Shown here piece after piece: positions 14,906 to 23,284 of a stretch of DNA of 64,000 bases (positions are counted from its first letter, which is position 1; every line of letters begins with the position of its first letter). The notes under the pieces are model-generated. The model saw nothing but the letters and a program-made list of their open reading frames with translations, searched no databases and had not been told where the DNA came from. Source of the stretch: Ruminococcus sp. (GTDB lineage Bacteria; Bacillota; Clostridia; Oscillospirales; Ruminococcaceae); contig JAJBTZ010000045.1 in the NCBI GenBank assembly GCA_020860605.1, forward strand, positions 1-64,000, read 5' to 3'. Made by a program: the position numbers and the translations under genes.

Positions 14906-16684
14906 CTATCCGAACACATCAACCGAAGGTGAAAATACCGATATGTCGACATAGAGAGTGTTGCCGTCCTTGACATTTATCTCTCCGCCTACGCCTTCGC
15001 CGGTCTGGGCACAGTAGACTTCCATGACATAGCCAGAAAGGGTGTCTGGAGTCTCGACATCTCTGCACTCATACTTGATGTTGAGCTCGTCTAAGAGCGC
15101 CACATACTCTTCCTTGGTCATTCTTGTGCCGTCTTCATTCATATAATCGGGGATTTCGACTACCGCGAGACCCTGGCTGACATAGAGCTTGACAGTTGTG
15201 ACGGGATAGAGATCGGTGCCTTCGGGGATGTCCTGATCATAGATATATCCACGCTCGTATTCGTCGGAATAATCATAGATTACCTCGAACTCGAGCCTGC
15301 CCTTCCATGTGTCGCTGTCGGCGACAGAGGTGTATTTCTTTCCGACCAGATTCGGCATTACAAACATTGTGCCACTGGTTGCGGTTGTGGTTTCGGTTTC
15401 GTCTGAAGAGACGGTTGTGACGTCTTCAGTGGCTTCTGTGGTCGCTTCGGTTGTCGCAGCGGTTGTTACCGGGGCTGCTGTCGTAGTGGAAGCAGTTGTC
15501 GTCTCGGTGTCGTCGGAGCTTTCAGGGAGAAGCATCGAAATGAGCGCCAGGAAGGCTGCAACCACTATTCCGACAAGGAGAATAGCGCCGATTATCATTG
15601 CGATATTTCCGCCATTACCCTTCTTCTTTTTCTTCTTTTTCGAGCTTTGGGAAGGTCTACGATCCTTATTATCCTGAATCGGGATTGTCTGTGTGGCGCC
15701 CATTGGGAGCTGAGTCATGTAGCTCGGCTGATCGAAGAGCTTTGTGACGAAGTCGGTTATCGTCTGGATTCTCTGCTCGCAGGAAAGGCGCATCGCCTGA
15801 GTTATGACCTTCGATACGTTGGCGGGAACGTGAGGGTTGATCTTATTCGGCTCCATGAGGGAGTCGTTGCCGATACGGGACATCGGCTCAGGAGGCATAC
15901 AGCCGGTTAAGAGCCTGTACATGACTGCTGCGACGGCATAGACGTCTGTCCAGGTGCCCTCCCACTCGCTTGCAGAGTACTGCTCGGGAGCGGAGAAACC
16001 GTCGTAGAGCTCTGGGGCGAGGTCGGTGTTGACGGTGCGGATCTCCGGGATTGCGAAGCCTGTGAGCATGAGCTCGTTTTTATCTGTGACTATGATGTTG
16101 TCGAGGCAGATTCCTCTATGGAGAATTCCGGCGTTATGTATACACGCCAGAGTGGTTAAAAGCGGAGGGAAAAGCTTCTTGACCTGATCCCAGGTGAGCT
16201 CTCCTGCATTGTCCTGCAAGTATTGCCTAAGGGTTATCCCCTCAATATGAGGGAAAACGGCATAGACGGTGTTGTTAGCAGTGAACATATCCGTAGGGGC
16301 TACGATATGGGACATGGTTCTGAGCCTTGCCAAAGACTTATTAAGCTCGACGAACTCGGACATGTAGTTCTTATACTGGACGACATAGTTCTGGTCGACG
16401 ATGAGCTCACTGGAACCCTTTGCACGCTGACAGATGACATCGGGCATATATTCTTTTATTATAACTTTTACTGACTCGGTGTTGTCGTAACCGATATAGG
16501 AGGCGGATTCGCCGTTGCTCTTGATGAGCTTTCCTACAATATATCTCGAATCCAAAACTGTTTTAGGCTGAAGATATGAGGGCAGATTTCCGGCAGTTAC
16601 ACTAAGTCCGCAATTCGGACAGACATCCTGGCCCTCCATCAAAGGCTCCATACAGCCCATACACAGCATCTTATACTCACTCAT
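14906..16684 (-). CDS. PASTA-domain serine/threonine pseudokinase with zinc ribbon
   Basis: A 592-residue protein: N-terminal zinc ribbon (CMGCMEPL...CPNCG), kinase-like domain (about 40-300), basic stretch KKKKKKK, one membrane helix (about 362-385), Thr/Glu-rich linker and two extracellular PASTA-like repeats. The VAIK-type lysine survives (VIIKEYMPD), but the catalytic loop reads HRGICLDN instead of HRD...N and the DFG motif reads TGFA, so both essential aspartates are gone and the Gly-rich loop is degenerate. It is probably a ligand-sensing pseudokinase binding muropeptides outside. ATG at 16684 after AAAGGAA. Confidence 0.88.
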   Translation of the reverse strand: MSEYKMLCMGCMEPLMEGQDVCPNCGLSVTAGNLPSYLQPKTVLDSRYIVGKLIKSNGESASYIGYDNTESVKVIIKEYMPDVICQRAKGSSELIVDQNYVVQYKNYMSEFVELNKSLARLRTMSHIVAPTDMFTANNTVYAVFPHIEGITLRQYLQDNAGELTWDQVKKLFPPLLTTLACIHNAGILHRGICLDNIIVTDKNELMLTGFAIPEIRTVNTDLAPELYDGFSAPEQYSASEWEGTWTDVYAVAAVMYRLLTGCMPPEPMSRIGNDSLMEPNKINPHVPANVSKVITQAMRLSCEQRIQTITDFVTKLFDQPSYMTQLPMGATQTIPIQDNKDRRPSQSSKKKKKKKGNGGNIAMIIGAILLVGIVVAAFLALISMLLPESSDDTETTTASTTTAAPVTTAATTEATTEATEDVTTVSSDETETTTATSGTMFVMPNLVGKKYTSVADSDTWKGRLEFEVIYDYSDEYERGYIYDQDIPEGTDLYPVTTVKLYVSQGLAVVEIPDYMNEDGTRMTKEEYVALLDELNIKYECRDVETPDTLSGYVMEVYCAQTGEGVGGEINVKDGNTLYVDISVFSPSVDVFG

Positions 16685-16850
16685 TAACTGATTCGTTCCT
16701 TTCAGACTCATACGAGTCCACAATGATACATGATATTATTTTACCAACAGAATTCCAAGTTGTCAATGAGGTTTTTAAAACTGTCGCCCAGTTGTAACCG
16801 AGTTGTAACTATTTAAACACAGCTGCCCAAGATTGTCCCACCGACAGGGG

Positions 16851-16879
16851 TTGAAATTAATAATATTTTGGTGTATAAT
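16851..16879 (+). promoter_or_regulatory. Sigma-A promoter for cls
   Basis: TTGAAA (16851-16856), 17-bp spacer, TATAAT (16874-16879). It overlaps the upstream in-frame TTG/GTG codons, so translation must begin at 16913. Confidence 0.85.
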
Positions 16880-16912
16880 GGTGAGAAGTATTTTTACAAA
16901 GGGGTGAACTCA

Positions 16913-18439
16913 TTGCGGAAGATCGCAAAACTATTTCAATCGAAGATATTCGTTGCAGGGTTCCTGGTTCTCTTGCAGCTGGCGGTTATCCTCTTCTTCG
17001 TAAACTACCTTGCGAATAAGTTCTTCTGGTACTACGCGCTGTCTATCGTACTTGCGGTTATTGTGGCTCTCGACATCACGAACGCGAACATGAACACGTC
17101 GTTTAAGTTGGCTTGGATGATAACGGTGCTCATCTTCCCTATCTTCGGGACGCCGCTCTATCTCATATTCTCAAAATCGAGAAACAACCGTCGTATCGGA
17201 AAACGGTTCAAGAACTACCGGGAGATGATGCGGCACACGATGCCCTCGGATGAGGACAACATCGCAGAAATTGCGAAAGAGGACCCGGAGATTGCAAGAA
17301 ATCTTAAATATATAGAGCAGACAGCGTTTGCACCTGTCTATAAGAACACCTCCACCAAGTATTTTTCCGTCGGTGAGGAGTATTATGCCCAGCTACTCCG
17401 AGAGCTCAACAGGGCCGAGAGATTCATTTTTATAGAATATTTCATCATCGAGCCCGGAAAGATGCTCGATTCGGTTATCAATATTCTCAAGGAAAAGGTT
17501 TCTGAGGGGGTCGAGGTCAGGTTCATGTTTGATGACCTTGGTTCAGCCTCGAAGATTCCGAAGGATTACGAGAAGTATCTCCAGTCGCTCGGGTTCAGCG
17601 TTTCGGTCTTCAATAGAATCAGACCATCGCCGGACACGTTCCTTAACTATCGTGACCACAGAAAAATTGTCGTTATCGACGGGAACACAGCATTTACAGG
17701 TGGCATAAACCTTGCGGATGAGTATATAAACGAGGTTCAGCGATTTGGCCACTGGAAGGACACTGGCATCATGATCAAGGGCGACGCCGTCACCAAGATG
17801 ACAGAGACGTTTTTGCAGCTCTGGCACTACTCGAGAGGCGAATCTTGTGTCGACTATGCCGACTATCAGAGCACCGAGAAATGCGAATCGGACGGCTATG
17901 TCCAGCCGTTTGCGGACGGGCCCTCTTCCGACGACCTGACGGTCGAGCTCTGCTACATGGGGCTTATAAACACTGCGACGAAGAATCTCTATGTCATGAC
18001 GCCTTACCTCATCCTTGATGGCGAGATGACGACTGCGCTCTGCCATGCTGCCAAGAGCGGAGTCGACGTGAGGATCATAACACCAAAGATTCCCGACAAG
18101 AAGCTCGTCTTCGCCGTCACCCGTTCGAACTACCGCACCCTCCTCGATTCCGGCGTGAGGATCTACGAGTACACCCCCGGCTTCATCCATGCGAAAACCG
18201 TCTGTGCTGACGGCAAGATGTGTGTCGTAGGCACCGCCAACTTCGACTTCCGAAGCTTCTATCTCCACTTCGAAAACTGCGTCCTGACCTACAAATCAAG
18301 CTGTGTCAAGGACGCCGAGGCGGACTTTATCGAGACGATGAACAAGAGCGAAGAGGTCACCGTTGAGTGGCTTAATAAGCGTGGAGCGCCGTATAAGCTG
18401 TTGCAGGCGGTGCTGAAGGTGTTTTCGCCATTAATGTAA
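16913..18439 (+). CDS. cls: Cardiolipin synthase (PLD superfamily)
   Basis: Makes cardiolipin from two phosphatidylglycerols at the membrane; 508 residues. Two N-terminal membrane helices (about 12-50), then two HKD motifs: HRKIVVIDGNTAFTGGIN and HAKTVCADGKMCVVGTAN, both with intact His/Lys/Asp. The start is TTG at 16913, six bases after AAAGGGGTG. It is divergent from the pseudokinase, with about 230 bp between them, and ends at a strong terminator. The pairing of an envelope sensor with a lipid enzyme may be coincidental. Confidence 0.93.
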   Translation: MRKIAKLFQSKIFVAGFLVLLQLAVILFFVNYLANKFFWYYALSIVLAVIVALDITNANMNTSFKLAWMITVLIFPIFGTPLYLIFSKSRNNRRIGKRFKNYREMMRHTMPSDEDNIAEIAKEDPEIARNLKYIEQTAFAPVYKNTSTKYFSVGEEYYAQLLRELNRAERFIFIEYFIIEPGKMLDSVINILKEKVSEGVEVRFMFDDLGSASKIPKDYEKYLQSLGFSVSVFNRIRPSPDTFLNYRDHRKIVVIDGNTAFTGGINLADEYINEVQRFGHWKDTGIMIKGDAVTKMTETFLQLWHYSRGESCVDYADYQSTEKCESDGYVQPFADGPSSDDLTVELCYMGLINTATKNLYVMTPYLILDGEMTTALCHAAKSGVDVRIITPKIPDKKLVFAVTRSNYRTLLDSGVRIYEYTPGFIHAKTVCADGKMCVVGTANFDFRSFYLHFENCVLTYKSSCVKDAEADFIETMNKSEEVTVEWLNKRGAPYKLLQAVLKVFSPLM

Positions 18440-18445
18440 AAAATC

Positions 18446-18472
18446 AGAGCGACCGGGTGAGGGTCGCTCTTT
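18446..18472 (+). terminator. cls terminator
   Basis: AGAGCGACC (18446-18454) pairs with GGTCGCTCT (18462-18470), then TTTC. Nearly identical hairpins end other units at 20324, 20895 and 53865. Confidence 0.8.
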
Positions 18473-18521
18473 CATTCTGAAAAATTTTTTTGTGTCGTCC
18501 ATACTGCTGTCGCGGAGGGGT

Positions 18522-18530
18522 GATATAATA
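18522..18530 (+). promoter_or_regulatory. Extended -10 promoter of the 18548 operon
   Basis: TGATATAAT, a TGN-extended -10 (TATAAT at 18525-18530); the -35 region is weak. Confidence 0.55.
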
Positions 18531-18547
18531 TTAGTCGGAGGTCGGTT

Positions 18548-19327
18548 ATGATGGAAAGAGAAATTGATGCAAGGCTGAAAAAAGTTTACTCACAATGGTT
18601 GGATGAAATCAAAGATGTCGCCCCAGAGTTTTTGAGCGAAGACAGATATTCGAACCCCTATTTCACCTGTGTGCCGAAGGGCTGGTGCGACTCAGTTGTC
18701 AGAATTCTCATTGTAGGCGAAGAGGGCTATGGAGTCGGTGGACATGGGAAGGCTGATAGAGTTAAGCCTTATGAAATTCAGAAGATTCAGGAATTATGCT
18801 GGTGTAGCCTCGTCAGCCATCTCGGCTATGATTCACATTATGATCTGTACCCTATTCAGGGCAGGTACAAAAGATCTAGCAGTAAATTCTGGGATCGTAT
18901 GAGAAGGCTGAGTGAATATGGCGTTTGCGCCTGGACGAACCAGGATACTATTCATCTGAGGAAGGAAAGAAGATGCGCGCTTAAGCCAGAGGAAAGAACC
19001 AAGCTACATTCTACCAAGACAAAATTGCTTGCAGAGGAAATCAATGCGCTTGGGCCTACTCATGTCGTTGTGACGGGCTGGTATCACACCTCGATAAGAG
19101 AAGAACTGCCGAAAGTGTACTATGAGTTATATCCCCAGAATGGCGATGCATGGTACGTCAACAGCGAGCACAATATTGCCTACAGAAATGTGGATGGGAT
19201 TCATTATTTGTTTACCTACCATCCCGGCTGGCCGAAAAAGCCGAAGGGGTATGAGGAGGAGGTTATGAAGGGGTTTCTTGAGACATTGAAAGAACCGAAC
19301 GGAGGTGGAGAGATTGACACACACTGA
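18548..19327 (+). CDS. Uncharacterised protein with uracil-DNA-glycosylase-like features
   Basis: A 259-residue soluble protein. The strand-loop ILIVGEEGYG near residue 53, the hydrophobic strand HVVVTGWYHTS around 182 and the late YHPGWPKKPKG motif near 233 are placed like motifs 1 to 3 of the UDG superfamily, but they are not canonical and a sequence search is needed. Start ATG at 18548 (a second ATG follows at 18551) after CGGAGG. The next gene overlaps its stop codon, so the three genes to 20319 form one unit. Confidence 0.55.
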   Translation: MMEREIDARLKKVYSQWLDEIKDVAPEFLSEDRYSNPYFTCVPKGWCDSVVRILIVGEEGYGVGGHGKADRVKPYEIQKIQELCWCSLVSHLGYDSHYDLYPIQGRYKRSSSKFWDRMRRLSEYGVCAWTNQDTIHLRKERRCALKPEERTKLHSTKTKLLAEEINALGPTHVVVTGWYHTSIREELPKVYYELYPQNGDAWYVNSEHNIAYRNVDGIHYLFTYHPGWPKKPKGYEEEVMKGFLETLKEPNGGGEIDTH

Positions 19328-19901
19328 TGCGATTATGATGTATGGGTTTTCGGAAGACGAGGTGAAGCGTGCAGAAACCGTTTTGCCAAACAAAAAGGCG
19401 GAGATTGTCAATATCGACTGCTTTACAGATATACTGACGACCCGTTCCTATGCCATAATCCTGATCGTTTCGAATACCACAAAGAGCGATCTTGAGACAT
19501 TCTTCGAATTTTACACGGAGGTTGGATACTTTTCTGAAATACTGATTATTGTGGGAGATACGGATATTCCGAAGAATCTGAAAAAGAGCATACATCTATA
19601 TGATACTTTTGATTCTCTGATGGGTGATCTTAAATATCTGCTCCTGAAAGCCTACCAGCGGAATAAAAAGAACGAGAGCTTCAGCACTACCCTTTCCAAC
19701 GCCATTGTGATACTGAGTGAAATCCGCAAGCATCCGGGTGTGACTTCAGCCCAACTTGCCGACAAGCTGGAGATATCCCTCAGATCGGTACAAAGATATA
19801 TAGAAACCCTGAGAGTTGCTGGCGAGTGGATAGAATACGATAGCTCTATCAAGGGCTGGAAGCTGACAGAAGGAAAATCGGTGCTATGGGGCGATTGGTG
19901 A
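19314..19901 (+). CDS. HTH-domain protein of the 18548 operon
   Basis: A 195-residue protein with an alpha/beta N-terminal domain (about 1-110, containing AIILIVSNTTKSD and ILIIVGDTDIP, Rossmann-like in character) and a C-terminal winged-helix (HTH_11-like: TSAQLADKLEISLRSVQRYI). It looks like a transcription factor with a sensor domain. The start is taken as TTG at 19314, seven bases after GGAGGT; the upstream GTG at 19305 is within that Shine-Dalgarno sequence. It overlaps the end of the UDG-like gene. Confidence 0.6.
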   Translation: MTHTDAIMMYGFSEDEVKRAETVLPNKKAEIVNIDCFTDILTTRSYAIILIVSNTTKSDLETFFEFYTEVGYFSEILIIVGDTDIPKNLKKSIHLYDTFDSLMGDLKYLLLKAYQRNKKNESFSTTLSNAIVILSEIRKHPGVTSAQLADKLEISLRSVQRYIETLRVAGEWIEYDSSIKGWKLTEGKSVLWGDW

Positions 19902-19920
19902 TAAAAAGGAGGACTATGGG

Positions 19921-20319
19921 ATGACAAATCCAGAAGAAGAGTATATTCGGGCTGAAAAGCGCATGAAGCTAGCGCTGCAGGGAGCAGAAGATGTGATTCG
20001 ATACTACAGACGCTCAGAAAATCCTGAAGAATATGCAGCAATTATCAACAGGGGCTGTAGGATTTACGAAGCGGTGAATATGGTTATGGACAAGATGCCC
20101 GAGCAGGAGCTTCAGAACCGTATGCTCTACTTCCATGAGATAGAGGGAATATTTAACGCCTTGTGCCTTGCCCAAGGGCTGATAACCGAAGAGGATTTGC
20201 CAGAGGAGGAAAGCCGATACTATCAGAACCACGACTGGATTGTCTCTCTGGCCCGACTGTTTGAGGACCACTGGGATATGAAAAAGAGGTATCTGGAAAT
20301 GGATTTTGAGGCGGGATGA
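19921..20319 (+). CDS. Small helical protein of the 18548 operon
   Basis: 132 residues, almost certainly all-helical and acidic, unrecognised. ATG at 19921 follows AAGGAGGACTATGGG. Third gene of the unit, 19 bp after the HTH gene, with a terminator immediately after. Repeated amphipathic stretches (for example EEYIRAEKRMKLALQGAEDV) suggest a partner protein rather than an enzyme. Confidence 0.6.
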   Translation: MTNPEEEYIRAEKRMKLALQGAEDVIRYYRRSENPEEYAAIINRGCRIYEAVNMVMDKMPEQELQNRMLYFHEIEGIFNALCLAQGLITEEDLPEEESRYYQNHDWIVSLARLFEDHWDMKKRYLEMDFEAG

Positions 20320-20323
20320 AATG

Positions 20324-20350
20324 AGAGCGACCGGTTGAGGGCCGCTCTAT
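20324..20350 (+). terminator. Terminator of the 18548-20319 operon
   Basis: AGAGCG...CC with GG...CGCTCT (one A-C mismatch) around GGTTGA; same family as 18446. Confidence 0.7.
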
Positions 20351-20364
20351 TTGTGGCTGGGTGC

Positions 20365-20393
20365 TTGCTTTTCTTGTTCTGATATGATATACT
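20365..20393 (+). promoter_or_regulatory. Sigma-A promoter for the 20421 GNAT gene
   Basis: TTGCTT (20365-20370), 17-bp spacer, TATACT (20388-20393). Confidence 0.75.
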
Positions 20394-20420
20394 GTCTCTT
20401 GGAAGGGGTGAAGAGTTGCA

Positions 20421-20876
20421 ATGGCTGAAATAAGACAGGCAAAGAAAAAAGATGTATCAAGAATTGCAGAAATCCTTGTTTATTCCAAAAGATTGAATTT
20501 CCGCCCAATTTTTCAGGATGACAGCTACTCGTTTGGCGAATTGCAAGTGTTATCTGTTGCAAATGAATATCTTGCAAATAAAAATCCTCTTGAAGAAACG
20601 TGGGTGTATGAGGATGACTTTGTTAAAGGGCTTATCCAAATCTGCGATCAAGAGGTTAAAAAACTATATGTAGACAGTTTCTTCACAAATGATGGAATAG
20701 GCGGAAAGCTTTTAGACTTTGCAATAGAAAAATTTGATGTCCGATATTTGTGGGTCTTGGAGAAAAATATGCGAGCGATTGCTTTCTACAGTCGTCACGG
20801 CTTTGAACTTACAGACATCTGGCAGTTCGAGGAAGGAACAACGGAGCGGCTACTGAGAATGGAACGCCGAGCTTAA
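20421..20876 (+). CDS. GNAT-family N-acetyltransferase
   Basis: 151-residue acetyltransferase fold using acetyl-CoA; substrate unknown. The beta4-alpha3 region KLYVDSFFTNDGIGGKLLDF holds the pyrophosphate-binding loop (reduced to NDGIGGKL, lacking the usual R/QxxGxG arginine), and NMRAIAFYSRHGF matches the C-terminal Asn...Tyr motif. ATG at 20421 lies near GGAAGGGGTG; a TTG four bases before it is out of the preferred spacing. Single gene with its own promoter and terminator. Confidence 0.8.
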   Translation: MAEIRQAKKKDVSRIAEILVYSKRLNFRPIFQDDSYSFGELQVLSVANEYLANKNPLEETWVYEDDFVKGLIQICDQEVKKLYVDSFFTNDGIGGKLLDFAIEKFDVRYLWVLEKNMRAIAFYSRHGFELTDIWQFEEGTTERLLRMERRA

Positions 20877-20894
20877 CGTAGTAATAATATCAGG

Positions 20895-20922
20895 GAGCGA
20901 CCGGGTGAGGGTCGCTCTTTTT
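20895..20922. terminator. Terminator after the GNAT gene
   Basis: GAGCGACC/GGTCGCTC (20895-20902 with 20910-20917) followed by six T; matches 18446 in sequence. Confidence 0.8.
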
Positions 20923-20927
20923 TGTAT

Positions 20928-22103
20928 TTATCTTGAGAATATAACCTTCTCGCTGTTGAACATTCTGGCGAGGATGAACACACAAAGAATAGTTAAGACT
21001 CCGTTCGTTGCAACGGTGACCGCTACGCCAGAGGGGAATGTTTCGAATGAGAAGATGCCAAGCATACATTGAACGCTGTTATAAAGCGGTATCAGGTAGG
21101 CTGTCAGATTCTGCGAAGCTGTGCTCTCTAACATTCCTGAAAGCCCCAAGACCATTACTATCATCATAACAGGCGTTGAGTAAGATTGAGCCTCTTTAGT
21201 GGTTTTTGCAAAAGCAGAAATCAGAGAAACTATTCCAACCAAAAGCAAAACTGTTGACACCATTACCACTGCAAGCATAAGATAGTCCTGAACGCTGTAT
21301 ATGTTCATGTTCATATCGTCGTATACCTCGCCCATCATTTTAGGAAGAGACAAGATTGTTCCAAGAGTGCTTGATGCTGCTGAAATCATCGCAATTATTG
21401 CCAACGCGAGAAGTTTTCCTATGGCTATATCCCTGCGTTTGATAGGAGTTACCAGCATTGTAGCAAAAGTTCCTCGCTCTTTTTCGCCTGCTATCGACTC
21501 AGGAACAACTGCCGAGCATCCTGAATAAAGCATAGTCATCAACATAAGAGGCAGTATCATCGCCAGAACCATGGCGATTGAGTCAGTTTCGGTAGCCATG
21601 TCATAGGTGTTCTCTGAGTTATTGATATCGAAAACGTTTGCAATCTGAGACTCATAGGCATCTAAAAGCGCAGTTACGGTCATATATGCAGACTGTGATT
21701 CGGTGGAAGCCGAATTATAGTAAATCTCTATATTCGGAGCTGTGAATTCAGCCTCGGTGAAATAAGCCATGAATGATTCATCGAAGTTCTCTGGGAAGAC
21801 TATCAGCAAGTCAAGATTCTTTTCAGTAATCTCGCTTTTGGCTGTTTCGATTTCATCCGATTCGATGTTTTCTATCTCTAACTCCGTTGATTCAAAAATC
21901 GAGCCTATTGATTCTGACAGGTTGACCACCTGAATTGTCGGTACATAATCCTCATCCACGCCAGCAAGGTCACTTAATGCAGTTCCGGCGAAGCTATACA
22001 TTATGTAAATAACAATTCCGGGAATGAGAATTCCGACCATTAGCCTTCTGTCGCTCAGAAAGCGTATGAGTTCTTTCTTAAAAATTGTCAAAACACCTTT
22101 CAT
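20928..22103 (-). CDS. ABC-2 type exporter permease (NatB-like)
   Basis: 391-residue membrane subunit of an ABC exporter. One N-terminal helix (about 22-42), a large extracytoplasmic domain (about 45-175) and five C-terminal helices from about 178, the NatB/ABC2_membrane_3 layout. The cytoplasmic loop PESIAGEKERGTFATMLVTP, which contacts the ATPase, is intact. ATG overlaps the ATPase stop (ATGA at 22100-22103), so the two are coupled. Substrate unknown: Na+, antibiotics or peptides are all known for relatives. Confidence 0.88.
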   Translation of the reverse strand: MKGVLTIFKKELIRFLSDRRLMVGILIPGIVIYIMYSFAGTALSDLAGVDEDYVPTIQVVNLSESIGSIFESTELEIENIESDEIETAKSEITEKNLDLLIVFPENFDESFMAYFTEAEFTAPNIEIYYNSASTESQSAYMTVTALLDAYESQIANVFDINNSENTYDMATETDSIAMVLAMILPLMLMTMLYSGCSAVVPESIAGEKERGTFATMLVTPIKRRDIAIGKLLALAIIAMISAASSTLGTILSLPKMMGEVYDDMNMNIYSVQDYLMLAVVMVSTVLLLVGIVSLISAFAKTTKEAQSYSTPVMMIVMVLGLSGMLESTASQNLTAYLIPLYNSVQCMLGIFSFETFPSGVAVTVATNGVLTILCVFILARMFNSEKVIFSR

Positions 22104-22876
22104 TTCTCATCGCCCTGCCCTTCTTCATAAATTTCAAAGAATCTATCTTCGAGGCTTTTGCCATCCATGACTTTTTCGAGAGTATCACACATCATCATCT
22201 TGCCATCGACTATAATCCCCACTCTATCGCATATTTTCTCGATCAAGCTGAAAATATGAGACGAAACAATAATACTTTTCCCTTGCTCCTTGAGTTCCAA
22301 AATGAAGTCTGTGACGACTTTTGCAGTCAAAACATCAAGGCCATTAGTCGGCTCATCGAAGATGATTATATCAGGGTCATGAACTATTGAAATGGCGAGA
22401 GAAATCTTCTGCTTCATACCAGTAGAAAGATTCGCCACCTTGACCTCAGCGAACTTGTCAATACCGAATTTTTCAAACAGATACTTTTTTCGTTCCTCTC
22501 TCACATCCTGAGGAACCTGATGCAAGTCTGAGAAGAAGTTGAAAAGATAATTAGGCGTGAAGAACTCTTCAAGCTTGAGCTCGCTTGTCAGGAAGCCTAT
22601 CTCTTTACGAGCCAATTCTGGGTCTTTCAACACGCTCGTACCGTTGATATTCACATCGCCACTGTCTGGCTTGATGAGGGTTGCAAGTATGCGAAGTGTA
22701 GTAGTTTTTCCGGCACCATTCGGACCAAGAAGTCCGAAAATCTCACCCTTATACGCAGTGAAGCTGAGATTATCGACGGCAACTCTGACTCTGGTATCAG
22801 TATGCTCAAGCTTTCGTTGCTTTGCTGAGAGTTTGAATGTTTTTGAAATGTTGTCTGCTATTAGTATTTCGGTCAT
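22100..22876 (-). CDS. ABC transporter ATP-binding protein (NatA-like)
   Basis: ATPase partner of the permease, 258 residues. Walker A GLLGPNGAGKTTTLR, Q-loop region after IGFLTSELKLEEFFTP, signature LSTGMKQK (the NatA variant of LSGGQ), Walker B DIIIFDEPTNGLD and H-loop IVSSHI. ATG at 22876 follows GGGAGAAATAAAC; an in-frame ATG 24 codons upstream falls in the inverted repeat at 22903-22931 and lacks a ribosome site. It is preceded by a leader with a small ORF and a terminator-like hairpin. Confidence 0.9.
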   Translation of the reverse strand: MTEILIADNISKTFKLSAKQRKLEHTDTRVRVAVDNLSFTAYKGEIFGLLGPNGAGKTTTLRILATLIKPDSGDVNINGTSVLKDPELARKEIGFLTSELKLEEFFTPNYLFNFFSDLHQVPQDVREERKKYLFEKFGIDKFAEVKVANLSTGMKQKISLAISIVHDPDIIIFDEPTNGLDVLTAKVVTDFILELKEQGKSIIVSSHIFSLIEKICDRVGIIVDGKMMMCDTLEKVMDGKSLEDRFFEIYEEGQGDEK

Positions 22877-22902
22877 GTTTATTTCTCCCGTTGTTAATGA
22901 TG

Positions 22903-22931
22903 CGTGAGGGAAGCCGAAAACCTCCCTCACG
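22903..22931. repeat. Inverted repeat just upstream of the ABC ATPase gene
   Basis: CGTGAGGGA (22903-22911) with TCCCTCACG (22923-22931), 11-nt loop. It lies in the 5' UTR between the 23-codon ORF and the ATPase start. It could be an operator or an RNA stem. Confidence 0.5.
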
Positions 22932-22972
22932 TTTTCACATAGTGCCACTGCGCTCCAGTGCTCATTTCCTAA

Positions 22973-23044
22973 TTAGAAACAAAACTTGTAGGTTAAGTAG
23001 AGCGTTAAAGATGACCAGCAAATTGACCAAGCCAAGAACCACAT
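22973..23044 (-). CDS. 23-residue Trp-rich hydrophobic leader or membrane peptide
   Basis: ATG at 23044 behind an excellent Shine-Dalgarno sequence (AAAGGAGATTATATT), stop TAA at 22973. The peptide MWFLAWSICWSSLTLYL... is entirely hydrophobic/aromatic (three Trp, three Tyr/Phe near the end) and would span a membrane once. It sits between the attenuator-like hairpin and the ABC exporter genes. It may be a leader peptide or a small membrane subunit. A longer in-frame version from 23179 has no ribosome site and reads through the terminator hairpin. Confidence 0.5.
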   Translation of the reverse strand: MWFLAWSICWSSLTLYLTYKFCF

Positions 23045-23123
23045 AATATAATCTCCTTTCTTTTGATTTACTATATAATCTTGCAAGACATAATATAGGC
23101 ATAAAGATGAACTATTTGGCAAT

Positions 23124-23150
23124 AAAAAATGCGCCCCAATGAGAGACGCA
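23124..23150 (-). terminator. Leader terminator upstream of the ABC exporter genes
   Basis: Minus strand TGCGTCTC pairs with GGGGCGCA (23150-23143 with 23137-23130; three G-U pairs), 5-nt loop, then TTTTTT. The upstream CCCTCATT block (plus strand 23164-23171) can pair with 23138-23145 and would break this stem. Confidence 0.6.
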
Positions 23151-23189
23151 CGAAAAAGTGGTTCCCTCATTGTTGCCATACAATCTCAA

Positions 23190-23259
23190 ATCACTATAGA
23201 GGAAAAGAGTAAAGAGAGAAAACACCTTTTACCAGAAAAAGTTTTTCCTCAATAGTGAT
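23190..23259. repeat. Long imperfect inverted repeat in the exporter leader
   Basis: ATCACTATAGAGGAAAA (23190-23206) against TTTTCCTCAATAGTGAT (23243-23259): 16 of 17 positions pair, 36-nt loop. Could be an RNA stem in the leader or the remnant of a small mobile element. Confidence 0.6.
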
Positions 23260-23284
23260 AAATATTAGATTATGTGGCACCATC

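Noticed and set aside
16868-16912. Upstream TTG/GTG starts for cls
   Set aside because: They overlap the -10 box of a consensus promoter.
22973-23179. 68-codon version of the Trp-rich peptide
   Set aside because: Runs through the terminator hairpin and lacks a ribosome site; the 23-codon form has an excellent one.
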